Notes: a model not told the origin generated them from the sequence alone. A DNA stretch of 64,000 nt from Macrosoma leucophasiata (GCA_036365455.1 JAWQUS010000009.1:650001-714000), one strand, 5' to 3'. Shown: positions 39,884 to 51,739, numbered from the stretch's first letter. Numbers and translations are program-made.

Positions 39884-42595
39884 TCAATCAATAGCGACAA
39901 GACCTATAATTTTTAAGAATTTATAATGTTTGGTTGATAATAGACCTTTGGTCAACAAGTCTGCAGGCATATTATCAGTCGATATATATTTAACATCAAT
40001 CAAACAATTTTTTATAGCATCTTTAACATAATGATGACGTACATCAATGTGTTTGGTTCTGTTGAGTGTCTGAGGACTTGTTGCCAATTTCAACGCACTT
40101 TGATTATCACAATGTAATACAACAACACTTAGTTTACCAGTTATTTCTTATAACAGACGTTTTAAATATATAGCTTCCCTAGTAGCTTCTGATAATGCTA
40201 CATACTCAGCCTCAGTACTCGACAGTGAAACTGTCTTCTGTTTTCTGCTCTGCCATGATATTAAGGAACCACACATGGTAAAGCAGAAACCAGTATAAGA
40301 CTTTCTATCTAAACTGTCGCTGGCCCAATCAGCATCTACAAAACCTGTTAGTTCTACATTACTTTTACTGAACTTCAAACAATAATGTTTAGTCTTTTGT
40401 AAATATTTTAATATTCTTTTAGCATAATTAAAATGAATTTCATTGTAACAACTATTAAATTGACTTAAATAACTAAGTGAGTATGCTAAATCAGGTCTTG
40501 TGAGTACGGCTAAATACATTAGGCTACCAATCAAGTTCTGATATGGCAGTTCAGATACACATTTTTCAGCTTTATCAAGATTTAATTTACATTCTATTGG
40601 AGTGTCAACAGATTTACAATTTAACATACCAAATCTAGATAATAATTCCTCTATGTATTGTTGTTGATCTATTGTTATAGTATTTGAATTTTTATCTACA
40701 TTGACCCTCATGCCTAAATAGCGCCGCACACATCCTAAATCTTTTATTTTAAACTCGGAAGCCAAAATTTTTTTTAATTTCATTATATCATTTTCACAAG
40801 TAGAAAATATGAGAAAATCATCAACATAAACAGTTACTATTATTTTTACTGATTTAGAAATTTTTAAAAATAAACACTGTTCATATTTGCTTATTTTAAA
40901 ACCCAATTTACACAAACATTCTTTAACTCTTTCATACCAACAGAAAGATGATTGTCGCAATCCATATATTGCCTTTTTAAGTTTTAAGATTTTTGTTTTA
41001 TCATTACATTTAAACCCTTCAGGTATAGACATGAAAATATTTTCCCTTAAATGTCCATTTAAAAAAGCTGTAGTGACATCCAGATGATGGATATCCATAC
41101 ACCATTGTACACTAAGCGCAAATAACATTCTCAAAGTTGAATGTTTCACAACGGGAGAAAAAGTGTCCACATAATCAATACCACTACGTTGTGAAAAACC
41201 TTTTGCTACAAGTCTTGCACGATACCTCACATTGTCATCAATATTTAACTTTTTATTCAACACCCACCTGCATTTCACTATTAAGCCATCATTTGGAACA
41301 TCTACAAGCTCCCATGCATTGTTGTCCTCAAATGATTGTAACTCCTCACTCATGGCCAGCCTCCACTGTTCAGCTTCCGGTCCATTAAGTGCTTCTGAAA
41401 AGTTAATCTCCTCGGCTTCTGGTAAGTTATTAGATACACATAAGTTAGTATAACCAAAGCGATTTGGAGGTCTTCGTTCTCTCTTTGCTTCAATTTCTTC
41501 AACAGTTTCAAGATGCTGAAGCTCACTCGAGATATCTGTTGATATCATTGAGTCTGACAAGGTATCTGTACTAATCTCTTCTGGATCCATAAATAAATCT
41601 GAACTCTGGCTACTCAGAGATTCATTTATAGTAATCTCCCCCACTGAATCTCTGCTCACATTACTAATTTCTGGCAGCTGATCCATTGTTACAACATTTT
41701 CTCTCTGGTCTAAGTCCTGTTCTTTATCTTGAGCCCATATAGCATCTTCTCTTTTTATTTCTATGTTTTCAATTCTTTGACTCCCCTCCATTACTATTAT
41801 GTCTCTTTTCACTTTAATATCATTTGTTTTGGGGTCATAAACACGATAACCTTTCACATGATCTGCATATCCTATTAAAATGTACTTCTCCGATTTCTTA
41901 TCCCATTTCTTTCTTTGCTCTTTTGGAATATGTACCATAACGGGGCTTCCAAACAAACGCAAGTGGCTTAAGTCAGGTTTTATACTATACCACATTTCAT
42001 ATGGTGTTTTATTTAATAAACTCACTGTAACTGATCTGTTTTTTAAGTATACCGCTGTATTTGCTGCCTCAGCCCAAAACTTTTTATCTAGGTTTGCGTC
42101 AAATAATAAGCATCGAGCCTTTTCTACCACCGTTCTGTTAGCCCTTTCACAGATTCCGTTTTGTTCTGGAGAATATGCAGTTGTCATTTGATGGATTATG
42201 CCTTCTTTATTCAAATAATCTTTCATAACTTTATTACAAAATTCTCCTCCATTATCAGAACGAATCACCTTAATTTTTTTGTTTTGTTGGTTTTCAACCA
42301 TAGCTTTGAATTCTTTGAATTTTTGAAAAACTTCATTTTTATGTTTAAGAAAGTATATGAATGTCATTCTACTAAAGTCATCCAAGAAAAGCAGAAAATA
42401 TCGTGAACCTCCTATGGACATGGTCTCCATAGGTCCACACAAGTCGGCATGAATTAGTTTTAGTGCCTCAGTGCTTTTATGATCGCTATGTGAGAAAGGC
42501 AGTCTCATTTGTTTGCCCTCACAGCAGATCACACATTCTGCCTTCGAGGTGTCAAAGGTTGTGTAAGATATGCCTTTGACAGCCCCTTCTTCCAT
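39884..42595 (-). pseudogene. copia integrase, reverse transcriptase and RNase H, premature stop
   Basis: The frame from 42595 encodes integrase (HADLCGPM, DDFSRMTF, RSDNGGEF, YSPEQNGICERANRT), then the reverse transcriptase (WVLNKKLN, ARLVAKGFSQRSGIDY, LDVTTAFLNGHL and the catalytic YVDDFLIF) and RNase H (VDADWASD, STEAEYVALSE). A TAA at 40145-40147 cuts off the last part of RNase H; the frame continues to 39884 with NRTKHIDVRHHYVKD and NMPADLLTK. The catalytic motifs of all three enzymes are visible. The frame is offset from protease. Confidence 0.92.
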
Positions 42596-43875
42596 TTTTT
42601 TATGTCACTGCTGTTTATGTGACCTAATCTTCTGTGCCAGAGTTCTCCTGGTTGCATGATACTCACTAAGGCCGTAAGTATGGTTTTCTTTGGTGTCATT
42701 CTTAATTTGTACACACCATCATGTAAGTCAGCTGTTGCAACCAACTCATTGTTTTTATTATATATATAACAGCAGTCCTTTTCGAATGTAACATTGTTAC
42801 CATTCTTGATCAGCTCGCTCACCGATAACAAATTTGTAGTCAGACTTGGCACACACACTACATTTTGGATCGTAATATCGTAATTTCGATCACTTGTAAT
42901 TTCGACGCTTCCAGAACACACAACTGGTATTTTTGTTTCATTTGCAACTATGATCTCTGGCCAGTCCAATGAATAATCTGGATTTTTGATCCATTCCTTG
43001 TTTGCCGTCATATGTACACTAGCTCCGGAATCCACGTAAAATTCTGTTTTTTTATACTTTCCGTTCAAAAAAACCGCACTAAAAGCATTGGTTTGTTTTG
43101 TTTTCTGAAGTAAAGGACACTGATTTCTAAAATGTCCACTTTCTTTACATTTATAACAAGTCACTACTTTTTTTTGCAATTTTGTTGACATTTGTGACGG
43201 TGACGGTGACGTATAGCAGCCATTTTGTCTGTATGAATTGCTATTCGAGTAATTATTCGAGTTGTTCCTTGTCTTCGAATACGATTTTTTATTCGCAGCG
43301 AATGCAGCGCCACTGGTGTCCGAATTGTCATTTGAAGTAATTTCCATATCGATTAATTTCGATTTAATCGCATCCGTGCTAATTTGTATGCCAGAATGTT
43401 CAATTGCCATGATCATAGGAGTATATTTTTCTGGCAAACCTGCTAACAGTAAAGATCCGATCCATTCATTCGTAATAGCAAAACCCGTACCTTACAATCT
43501 CTGTGCAGTTTCGATAACTTGCGTTACGTAGGTAGTCATGTTATCGCAACATTCTTGCCGAATCGAAATTAAATGTCGCAGTAAGGATATTCTTCTTGAA
43601 AAACCACAGTCATCAAACATGTTTTTCAGTTTTTTCCACAGCTCCATCGAAGTTCTTGCTTCCTTTATATGGACGTATAATGTTGGATCTATCGTCAAAA
43701 TAAGCTTCGCCTTAGTCTTTGCATCATCTTCTGGCTTTGCTTCTGTGCCAGGCACAGGCTTTATACAATGCCGCATACCATCTAGCACCAACAAATTTTC
43801 TGCCGCAAAACTCCACTCATCATAGTTTTCCCTACCTCTAAGCTTAGGAACACTTTGTATATAGTTCTGAGCCAT
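42529..43875 (-). pseudogene. copia gag-protease region, premature stop
   Basis: The gag begins at 43875 with MAQNYIQSVPKLRGRENYDE and the usual GRENYDEW motif. A TAA at 43489-43491 interrupts the frame; the same frame resumes with KYTPMIMAIEHSG. The remainder holds the CCHC zinc knuckle CYKCKESGHFRNQC and the aspartic protease motif VDSGASVHM, ending in GELWHRRLGHINSSD. A base-count change in an A-run near 42600 shifts the frame before integrase. Gag would form the particle; protease would process the polyprotein. As written neither a full gag nor a gag-pol can be made. Confidence 0.9.
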
Positions 43876-43952
43876 TATCTACTCGAAAGATGCACTTTTC
43901 TTAAACTGTAACACTCTATTACTTAAGAAAATCTGGACATAAGCCCATAACC

Positions 43953-44108
43953 TATTAGTTTAGTAGTAAAACACATGCGCTTCCGGTTAACGACTGTCAT
44001 TTATTTTTATTGACATCCCATCAATAGAATATACAACTTATACTAATTTGTCAACAGAGGTCGCTACTAGTTACAAGATAACATCTATTTTGTTAATTAA
44101 TTATAACA
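43953..44108 (-). repeat. copia 5' LTR
   Basis: 156 bp. Directly followed (minus strand) by the primer-binding site GGTTATGGGC near 43943-43952. The promoter should lie here; no clear TATA box is called. Confidence 0.9.
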
Positions 44109-44345
44109 CGCATTACCTAATATTATTGCCGCTAAATGGTTGTGTTCAGCACTATTGTGTTCCGGTCAGGTGGTAATGTACGGCCCTGTAATTTTCGGCA
44201 TTGAGGCTTAACAGCTTATGCCTCAGGAGTGGTAACGCATCCGCATTTTGACCTTTGCTCTGTGTGAGTGTCTATAGGCTGCAGTCATCACTTAACATCA
44301 ATGTGAACTGCATGCTTGTTTGCCACTTTCATTACATTAAAAAAA
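44104..44345 (+). repeat. SINE-like family 1, right part
   Basis: Resumes at CGCATTACCTAATATTATTG and ends in GTTTGCCACTTTCATTACAT plus an A-run. Together with 39645-39693 it forms one complete SINE broken by copia. Confidence 0.85.
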
Positions 44346-44860
44346 GAATGAGTCAGAACTGTTATGTTGACAGATCACTTTATTTGTAAGTTTATTTTTA
44401 AAAGCTTGATGTCTAGTTTAATCTGAAACTATGTATCAAATCTTCTCCTGATAATATGTCAAATCTTTTACCGAGTCAGTCCCGTGTTTGAAAATAAATT
44501 GATAAAAAAACTTCTGATTCGAATCATTGTGAATTGCTCCCTTATTTAATAACCTGATAAAATATTTTTTTAACCTTTATTTGAGCCTCAACCAAATTCG
44601 CATCGTTAAAAAAATCCAACTTCTGCTTCTAAATCGCAATAAAATAGAACCTTTTATAGAGAATTCTCGAACAAAATCACGGATCATAAAAGTCTATAGG
44701 GCACTTACCGATAAATTACAGCCTTAAAAATTCGTGTAAAACGCGGTCCTATACTACAGCAAGGTTTAGGTTAAAAACGGGCATATCGAGTTAACGTTTT
44801 TTATGTTATGTAAGTCTTAAACAAGCATACGGTCCTCGTAATTTTTGTTGAAATGACAAG
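44346..44860. other. Intergenic, nothing recognised
   Basis: AT-rich, no supported feature. Confidence 0.5.
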
Positions 44861-44861
44861 G

Positions 44862-45365
44862 GTTGGCAAACAAGCTTGCAGTTCACATTGATGTTAAGTG
44901 GTGACTGCAGCCTATAGACACCCACACAAAAATCAGAGATCAATATAAATGCGTTGCCACCCATGATCTAGTTTTTATGTCTCTGTGAATTGAAAATAAA
45001 CCACACATTACCGTTTAACCGGATCACGATAGTGTTAGATATGTAGCGTTCACTACATTAAGGCGCCAACTAGTGGAATACAATGAAACCTTACAGTACT
45101 TCTCTAGTACGATAGATGGCGTGCAGTCAAATTACATCGCACATACGAAGATTTCTCAAGAGTTGGCATATATACAACTTCCCAACGTCAACCGTTGGGC
45201 CGCGGCCCGCCAGGCGCTACCACCTCGCCTGGTCGGAGGATCCTCCCTTTTCGCCGGAGGAACACTTCCACCCGTTCCTCCACAGATACTACCATATTGA
45301 GGCATAAGGTTAGGTAATGCGGTGGTGCCTACACCTGCGAGTTTTATCACTGGAACTCTACCACC
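44862..45365 (-). repeat. SINE-like family 1 interrupted by an LTR fragment
   Basis: Minus-strand SINE: the 3' part at 44862-45045 and the 5' part at about 45305-45365 (GGTAATGCGGTGGTGCCTAC). The middle is replaced by the insertion at 45051-45297. Confidence 0.7.
45051..45297 (+). repeat. Gypsy-type solo LTR or LTR fragment
   Basis: Begins TGTAGCGTTCACTACATTAAG and contains GGCGCCAACTAGTGGAATAC, CTCAAGAGTTGGCATATATA and CGCCTGGTCGGAGGATCC. A close copy lies reversed at about 60165-60410, where it is preceded by coding-like sequence ending LEGSDVA, typical of the end of a gypsy polyprotein. Called an LTR on this basis. Confidence 0.5.
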
Positions 45366-45424
45366 ACTACGATCAGTATAATCTATACTCATCTATATGA
45401 CAAACATAGATCTCTATGGCAAAT

Positions 45425-46300
45425 GATTGTTCAATAGAATAGAATAGAATAGAATACATTTATTCGGATAAAACAGAGACAGAATCAGAATCAGAAAGTC
45501 ATTTATTCATTTAGGGTGACAGGCACCTCTTATGACACGTCAAAAACAAACAAAATAAATTAAAGCGAATAACAATTGATATACATGTCACACAAGATAA
45601 AAAATATATGTAAAGTCAAGAATATCACTAAGATAAAACTAAATGTAATAAACTAATGTAAAAGTATATCAGTAGAATGTCTCTTTTCCCCTTTACAAAC
45701 TGATAACAAAGAGTAAAAAGAAAAGAAAAAGAGTCATTCTTTGTCATTCACCGGCAAAGTTCCAAAGGCCAATATGAGCTGAGAAAAACTTGCCGGAAAA
45801 AACTCAGTCGGCTCTTTTAAAAATATCTCTAAGGCATATTTTTACAATTTTCCATAATTTAAACAAGCTTAAAATTAACAATATAATATCAACATTACAC
45901 TTTGAATATTACATTTAACACCTTTGTGGAGCTAGATCAGCATTTAGCCAAACATTTCTATCCTTGAGATAGTCCTCGAGGACTATCAAACACAAAATCA
46001 AACACAACGAACACAAAATAGGAATAACATGTAACAAATAACAAACAACAATAAACAACAGATAAAAGCAATTTGGAACAAACAGACAGTAGGTGTGACG
46101 TCGAGTATGTCTCAGTGTTGATCCGAATGGGTACCCAGATCAGCTTATGCCAAGCAGATGATATCTACTTGACGCTGGTTTTCATCTGGGTCCCTCTGAG
46201 TGATCCACGGATGTCAGCCAGTTTATTAAATTATTATTATTAAAAGTTACCAACCAGTACAAATATTATAGATATCTATAACATAACAAAAAAAAATAGG
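45425..46300 (-). repeat. LINE 3' UTR-like fragments
   Basis: (GAATA)n then GAAAGTCATTTATTCATTTA, CTTATGACACGTCAAAAAC, and AGTTCCAAAGGCCAATATGA with ACTCAGTCGGCTCTTTT. The last part matches the 3' UTR of the LINE at 7.95-8.3 kb, and the first matches 52313-52400. The remainder to about 46610 is AT-rich and unassigned. Confidence 0.5.
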
Positions 46301-46617
46301 TAGCAACAATAATGTATAGGTTTATATCAAAATAAAAAATAAAAATAAACACTAGATTAACTTACGAAGCCTGAGCAAACTTGTCAGAAATGCTTGCATA
46401 CTCCATAGCACACTCAAAATAATAAAAATCTAAAATCTATGACAAGTAATACTATTATAATAAATATAACATACTTATTGAACCTGTATAACTGTAAGAA
46501 TGTATATTAAATAAAAATATATATACTATCACGTGATAGTATTTACTAAGAAATCAAATTTAAAGTAAAAAAGAATGGTTTAAGTGAAGGATAATAATAT
46601 TCGTTGTTTGAGTTTAT

Positions 46618-47385
46618 ATCATCATCATCATCATCATCATTTCAGCCAAAAGACGTCCACTGCTGGACAAAGGCCTCCCCCTAAGAATGCCACAACGAAC
46701 GGTCCTGGGCCGCCCTCATCCAACGATTGCCCGCGACCTTCACCAGGTCGTCGGTCCACCTCGTGGGGGGCCTGCCTACGCTTCGTCTTCCGGTACGCGG
46801 TCGCCACTCTAGAACTCTTCTGCCCCAACGGCCGTCAGTTCTGCGAGCTATGTGCCCTGCCCACTGCCACTTGAGTTTCGCTATTCGATGGGCTATGTCG
46901 GTTACTTTGGTCCTCATGCGGATCTCCTCATTTCTGATTCGATCTCGCAGAGTAACTCCGAGCATAGCCCTCTCCATCGCTCTCTGAGTGACCTTGAGCC
47001 TTCTTATGAGGCCCATAGTGAGCGACCACGTTTCTGTTCCGTATGTCATCACTGGCAACACACACTGGTCAAAGACCTTCTTCTTCAGACACTGCGGTAA
47101 ATTGGACGAGAAGATATAACGCAGCTTCCCGAACGCTGCCCATCCGAGTTGGATTCGGCGATTGACCTCTTTCTCGAAGTTGGACCTACCTAACTGGACC
47201 GTTTGTCCCAGGTATACGTAATCGTCAACAACTTCGAGTGTAGTACCCTCGACAATAACAGGAGTGGGCGTAACAAGGACATTCGACATAATCTTCGTCT
47301 TGTCCATGTTCATTTTAAGGCCCACTCGTTGGGAGGCCCTACTGAGGCCATTGAGCATTGTGCAATGCTCAATGCTCAATGCTCA
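46618..47385 (-). mobile_element. RTE-type LINE, 5'-truncated
   Basis: The minus-strand 3' end of an RTE-like non-LTR element with a (GAT)n tail (46618-46640 on the plus strand reads (ATC)n). The 5' break at about 47385 coincides with a short (TGCTCAA)n tandem repeat. Confidence 0.82.
46681..47379 (-). pseudogene. RTE ORF2 C-terminal fragment
   Basis: Encodes the end of the reverse transcriptase and the C-terminal domain: LSRASQRVGLKMNMDKTKIM, DDYVYLGQTVQLGRSNFEKE, VLPVMTYGTETWSLT, WAGHIARRTDGRWGRR and GRPPTRWTDDLVKVAG. These are signature RTE motifs. A TAG at about 46681-46683 lies 15 codons before the expected end (sequence continues GEAFVQQWTSFG). The catalytic YADD region is missing by truncation. 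Confidence 0.85.
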
Positions 47386-47703
47386 ATGAGTTTATATATT
47401 TAATGTAAAAGGAGCCATAGCAATAGCAAATACCAAGAGCAATAGTGCCACCAAATAGTTTCTTGCCGACTACGCATACATGCCTGGTCCACTTCGAACA
47501 CTAATCACAATCTAAATCATATCAACATTCTAAACTGTACATAAAATTGAAAGTCGTAGATTTTTGAGACTTGAATAATTGTTAAATGTTAATTTTATTT
47601 TATGCTTGTCTATCGCATTGGGCAAAACCTGTAATGGTAGATTTAAGTTCGATAAACAAATAAATAAATGTTTAAAACAGACAAGTCAAAAATCGCAACT
47701 TTT

Positions 47704-48002
47704 ACCGGTGGTAGAGCTCCAGTGACGGAGCTCGCGGGCGTAGGCACCACCGCGTTACCGCACTTGCCGGTAAATGGTAGTATTCAGCACTATCGTGTTC
47801 CGGTCAGGTGGTAATGTATGATCCTGTAATTTCCGGCACAGAGGCAGTTATGCCTCTGTTAAGGTGTTAACCTTAGGCCTCAAAACTGGTAACGCATATG
47901 CATTTTGACCTCTGGTCTTTGTGCAAGTGTCGTGTCTATAGGCTGCAGTCATCACTTAACATCAATGTGAACTGCATGCTTGTGTGCCACTTTTATAACA
48001 TG
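47704..48002 (+). repeat. SINE-like family 1, full length
   Basis: Starts CCGGTGGTAGAGCTCCAGTG and ends TGTGTGCCACTTTTATAACAT. About 47386-47703 before it is unassigned AT-rich DNA. Confidence 0.8.
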
Positions 48003-48068
48003 AATAATAACTTTTAAAGCAGGCAGCAGAAACGATCTCTTCAAACAGACTTGAATGATAAAACCGTT

Positions 48069-48544
48069 AAAGGAGATGTTGCGAGCTAGGCCCTGGTTAG
48101 TACACATCCTCAAAAAAGGGGTAAATTAAAGAAGAATCCAAAAACAATACAAAAAATTTATTCAAGAATATATTTTAGAGTTACAACCTCATTTAATTCA
48201 AACGATTTTATAATTTTCTTCAACTATGTTAAACATAGCGACGATACAGCCGACACTTGGGATCAATCGATTTTGGTAGTATTTAGAAAATATTACTTTT
48301 TTCTCCATGTTCTATAATCAAAATACAATTTAAAAAATGAAAATGTCAAAATGACATCACCCGCCATATTCGCCATGTTAGTTTTGAGTTGCAATTCTAC
48401 TGCAAATTATGTTTTGTAACTGCAAATAAAGCTAAATAAGTGAAAATATGCAGTAGAAAACGTTTTTATATTGATTTTGCCTGTTTAATGATATTGTGTA
48501 CAATACATGGCCGGAGGTCCATACATTTTTGCAACATCTCCTTT
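48069..48544 (+). mobile_element. AAAGGAGATGTTGC MITE, copy 4 (intact, 476 bp)
   Basis: Same length and ends as copies 2 and 3, with scattered substitutions. Confidence 0.88.
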
Positions 48545-48589
48545 ATCGACTTTGGATTCATTTAATAACTAACCGCCGTAAACATACGT

Positions 48590-48715
48590 AGCTATTCGTA
48601 GTTGTTAAGCGTGTAGCTAGCATTGGATATTCGTAGCGGTGTGGCTACGAGCGTAGCTGTTCGTAGCATTATTGCTATGAGCGTAGTTGTTCGTAGCGAT
48701 ACAGCATCGCTACGA
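48590..48715. repeat. Degenerate tandem repeat of GTAGCTGTTCGTAGC
   Basis: GCGTAGCTGTTCGTAGCATT and GAGCGTAGTTGTTCGTAGCG recur at about 27-bp spacing, partly self-complementary (GTAGCGATACAGCATCGCTAC). Confidence 0.7.
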
Positions 48716-48841
48716 ATTATGAAGGCAGAGGACTATACGACCATAGCTGTATTTGTCAAGCTAGTTGGTCCAGTGGCGTGTGACGACCGTTTGGACCGTG
48801 ACTCACGGGTTCAATGGCTTATTCATTTTAGTTCGATCGTC

Positions 48842-48900
48842 AAACTATTTTTTTTCCTCATCTGTTTGATGGTCGAACAGATGAGGAAAAAAAATAGTTT
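48842..48900. repeat. Perfect 25-bp inverted repeat with 9-bp loop
   Basis: AAACTATTTTTTTTCCTCAT onward (48842-48866) is the exact reverse complement of 48876-48900. Related single arms recur near 49308. Confidence 0.88.
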
Positions 48901-48959
48901 ACAAATGGGCCTCCCCGACTTAGACAGGTTAGGTCGAAGGGTGCAATGTAAGGTTTTTT

Positions 48960-49245
48960 TTTAATGTAATAAATGTAGCAAACAAGCATGCAGTTCACGT
49001 TGATGGTAAGTGATGACTGCAGCCCATAGACACCCACACAATGACCAGAGGTCAAAATGCAGATGCGTTTCCAACCCTGAGGCCTAAGGTGTTATGCCTC
49101 TGAGCCGGAAATTACAGGGTCGTACATTACCACCTGACTGGAACACGATAGTCCTGAACACTACCATTTAGCGGCAAGTATATTAGGTAATGTGGTAGTG
49201 CCTACGCCCGCGTCCTCCGTCACTGGAGGTCTACCACCAGTAAAG
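48960..49245 (-). repeat. SINE-like family 1, full length
   Basis: From GTAGCAAACAAGCATGCAG to GGAGGTCTACCACCAGTAAAG on the minus strand. 49246-49780 after it includes a family-5 repeat (about 49335-49470) and otherwise unassigned sequence. Confidence 0.8.
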
Positions 49246-49789
49246 TTTTTTTTTTTGCTGATAGTAAATTTTTTACAGTTCTCACTAGATCGGCGTTCGA
49301 ATAGATGAGAAAAAAAATCTCACTAGTTCGACGATCGAACTAATGGGAATAAAGGGGTTCGATTCCCGTACCGGGACAAATATTTGTATGGCCTACAGAT
49401 TATGTTTCGGGTTTGTGTGTTTGTGTATGAGTTTTTTTTTCACACCCAGTGGGCTGTGAGTGTAAGCGTCTTTAATTTTTTCCTCTCCATGGAACTTTCA
49501 TATGAAATAGTATAACACAGTATGAAACGTGAAATATATGGTATAATTAATTACCGAGTTCGACTACCGAAGAAAATTTCAGGTAAAAATTTTACCTTTT
49601 TTTAATAATCTAAACTATTAATTAATGGTAACGTTCTCTCAAAACACTCCGGGGCAGCTTTTGCTGCGCTCCTATGCAGAGAATTCACCATACCACGTTA
49701 GAGGAAGTGTGATATTACTTTTTTTAATTAAAGGTGAGGCTGATCGGAATATTTTTATTTAAAAACAATTATTAAGTGTAAAAGCGACT

Positions 49790-50030
49790 TCTTTACAATA
49801 TTCAATAAAGTGAAAAGTCTATTATATCGTTTGCCTAACTAGCATCGTTGGTAATAGATGGCGCTGCTGCTACCATAAAGCAATGCAATAGATGTGAAGG
49901 AAAGATTTGACAAATCGGGCAGGACTTCAGTAGCTCAATTAGAAGAGCGGCTGGACTAGATTCCCAGTAGGCCGCGAGTTCGAGTCTCGCCTGAAGTCAA
50001 ATTTTTCTTTCCATTTTTCTTTAAAAAATA
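49790..50030 (+). repeat. tRNA-derived repeat family 2, single copy
   Basis: tRNA-like core at about 49921-49998 (GGACTTCAGTAGCTCAATTA with a GAGTTCGAGTCTC B-box) and T-run TTTTTC directly after. The upstream part of the unit (GCAATAGATGTGAAGGAAAG) is included. Confidence 0.75.
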
Positions 50031-51555
50031 AAATATTTTTATTTTCTTATTTTGAATTTTTAAATAAAACAGTATTTTACTTCAGAGTCTTATTTTATTA
50101 AAACTTGAGTTCTACAGTAGCTATAGTTTTGTATACTGCGATAAACACTTCGAAGAATATTTATTGTGTATATCCTACGTAATTTGTATAAAATATTTAT
50201 AAATTTTAATTGTAATCAAAAAATATATACTAGCTGGTATTATTATTGACAGTTCAAAAATCTGTCTTATTCTGAAAAAAATCTCGTCCCAAGAACCTCA
50301 GTACCTAGACTAAACCTTCGGAAATATAAAATTTTACACTTACTAAAACTTCTAAATCACAAACAATATACTTAAAAAAGTTTCGACAAAACATGCATGT
50401 TGTAGACTCGACAAACGCTTAGAATTTCTCTTCCGCATTTCTGTTAATAAGCCTTCGTAATTTCCATCCTTCGAAGCCTTCAACAACTTTTCCCCTTCTC
50501 TACATTCTTCGCGCTGTTAATATTGCGGGCACATGACCGCTTATTTTAATTCACTCGCACCCCACGCAGAAGTATCCTTTACCTTCCCCAAGTCTGAACT
50601 ACAAAAGCGCGCCGTATTTACAAATAAGACTTCTTTGCTATCAATAAAACGGTATAACATGCCTTAACATGTAAATAATATGGTCCATAATTGAATGGAA
50701 TTCTGTTAAGCAAAGACTTGTACGATTTTATCTTGCTCAGCATGCGCAGAACTTTCGGCAGCCATTTTCAGACACGCACACAACTAAGCTAATGCGTCAC
50801 TAACACGGCACACAACTGATAAATGTATCAAAATCAAGGAAGGTTGCGCATGTGTTTGTGTGTGATTATGTGTTTACACGTACTTTTTCTCGTGTGAGTG
50901 GGATGCTGAGTAAGGCGGTTTTCACATGGAAGGTGTTTGATTGAGTCGAGTCCGTTTGTTTGGACAGATTTCTTGTAAATACGCTGACATCAGACACTTT
51001 TGATTGGTCTTGATTTTATTTGATATCGTTATTGATTTTGTAGTTGGCAGTTATTTCTAATCAGATTTTTTTGATGATAATATTACAAAAAAGTATTTTC
51101 GTCGAACTGTTCTACTTTTTAAATTTTTATAACAAGTATATAATAAATAGTTATTGGAACTGTAACGAAATAGGTTGGAATTTCACAGCCAAAAAAGTTA
51201 AATACAATTTGTTAAAAAAAATAATTGCCTATAAATCAGTAACTTATTTTTCAAGAGTTTGCATGTATGCTTGAATGTCAAAACTAGTCCTTCATAATTC
51301 ACTGAAACTCTCCCAAAATCCACGTAAGAAGAAATCTGTTTCAACAATTAATACCCGTTTAAAATTCCTAGTGAATAATAAATTGGTCCTTCGATATTTC
51401 GGAACTTCGATACACATGCACAGTCAAATATTCATATCACGTCCTATTTACTACGTGCGCATGATTAAAAAAGAAAACCCATTTCAAATCTCGTCGCTTT
51501 CGATTCCAGTACATCGAAAACAAAAAACAAAACACAAATCCCCAATCAAACATCA
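50031..51555. other. Intergenic, nothing recognised
   Basis: Unique-looking AT-rich DNA without window repeats, longer than most such gaps here. No coding motifs; it could include regulatory DNA for a gene starting near 51.6 kb. Confidence 0.45.
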
Positions 51556-51559
51556 AAAT

Positions 51560-51730
51560 CAACATTGCAGAGAACTGTCCAGTGTGTCCAAGCCCCAACG
51601 TCTGACCTGACCTGGCCGACAGCACAGATTTAGTCAGGCCCGTGCCGCGATACCCGCCGGTTGTGCGCCGCGTGCAATCTTGCGTCCCGCTCACACAAAC
51701 CGCCATCACCACCAGTGCGAGAGGATCGGA
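51560..51730 (+). promoter_or_regulatory. Possible noncoding first exon / promoter-proximal region of another gene
   Basis: GC- and CpG-rich island compared with its flanks (CCCGTGCCGCGATACCCGCC, GTTGTGCGCCGCGTGCAATC), ending in GATCGGAG|GTAAGC, a good 5' splice site (GT at 51731), with no ATG-initiated frame of note. This is the look of a 5' UTR exon, but no downstream exon is identified in the window. Speculative. Confidence 0.25.
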
Positions 51731-51739
51731 GGTAAGCAA

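Larger units (their letters stand above)
39694..44108 (-). mobile_element. Ty1/copia LTR retrotransposon with identical LTRs
   Basis: 4415-bp element on the minus strand, bounded by 156-bp LTRs (39694-39849 and 43953-44108) that I read as identical. LTRs start TGTTATAATTAATTAAC on the minus strand. The duplicated target is CGCAT (39689-39693 and 44109-44113). Next to the 5' LTR is GGTTATGGGC, which matches the initiator-tRNA-Met internal primer site typical of copia elements. Domains run gag, zinc knuckle, protease, integrase, reverse transcriptase, RNase H, the copia order. The coding region carries two premature stops and one frameshift. Confidence 0.93.
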
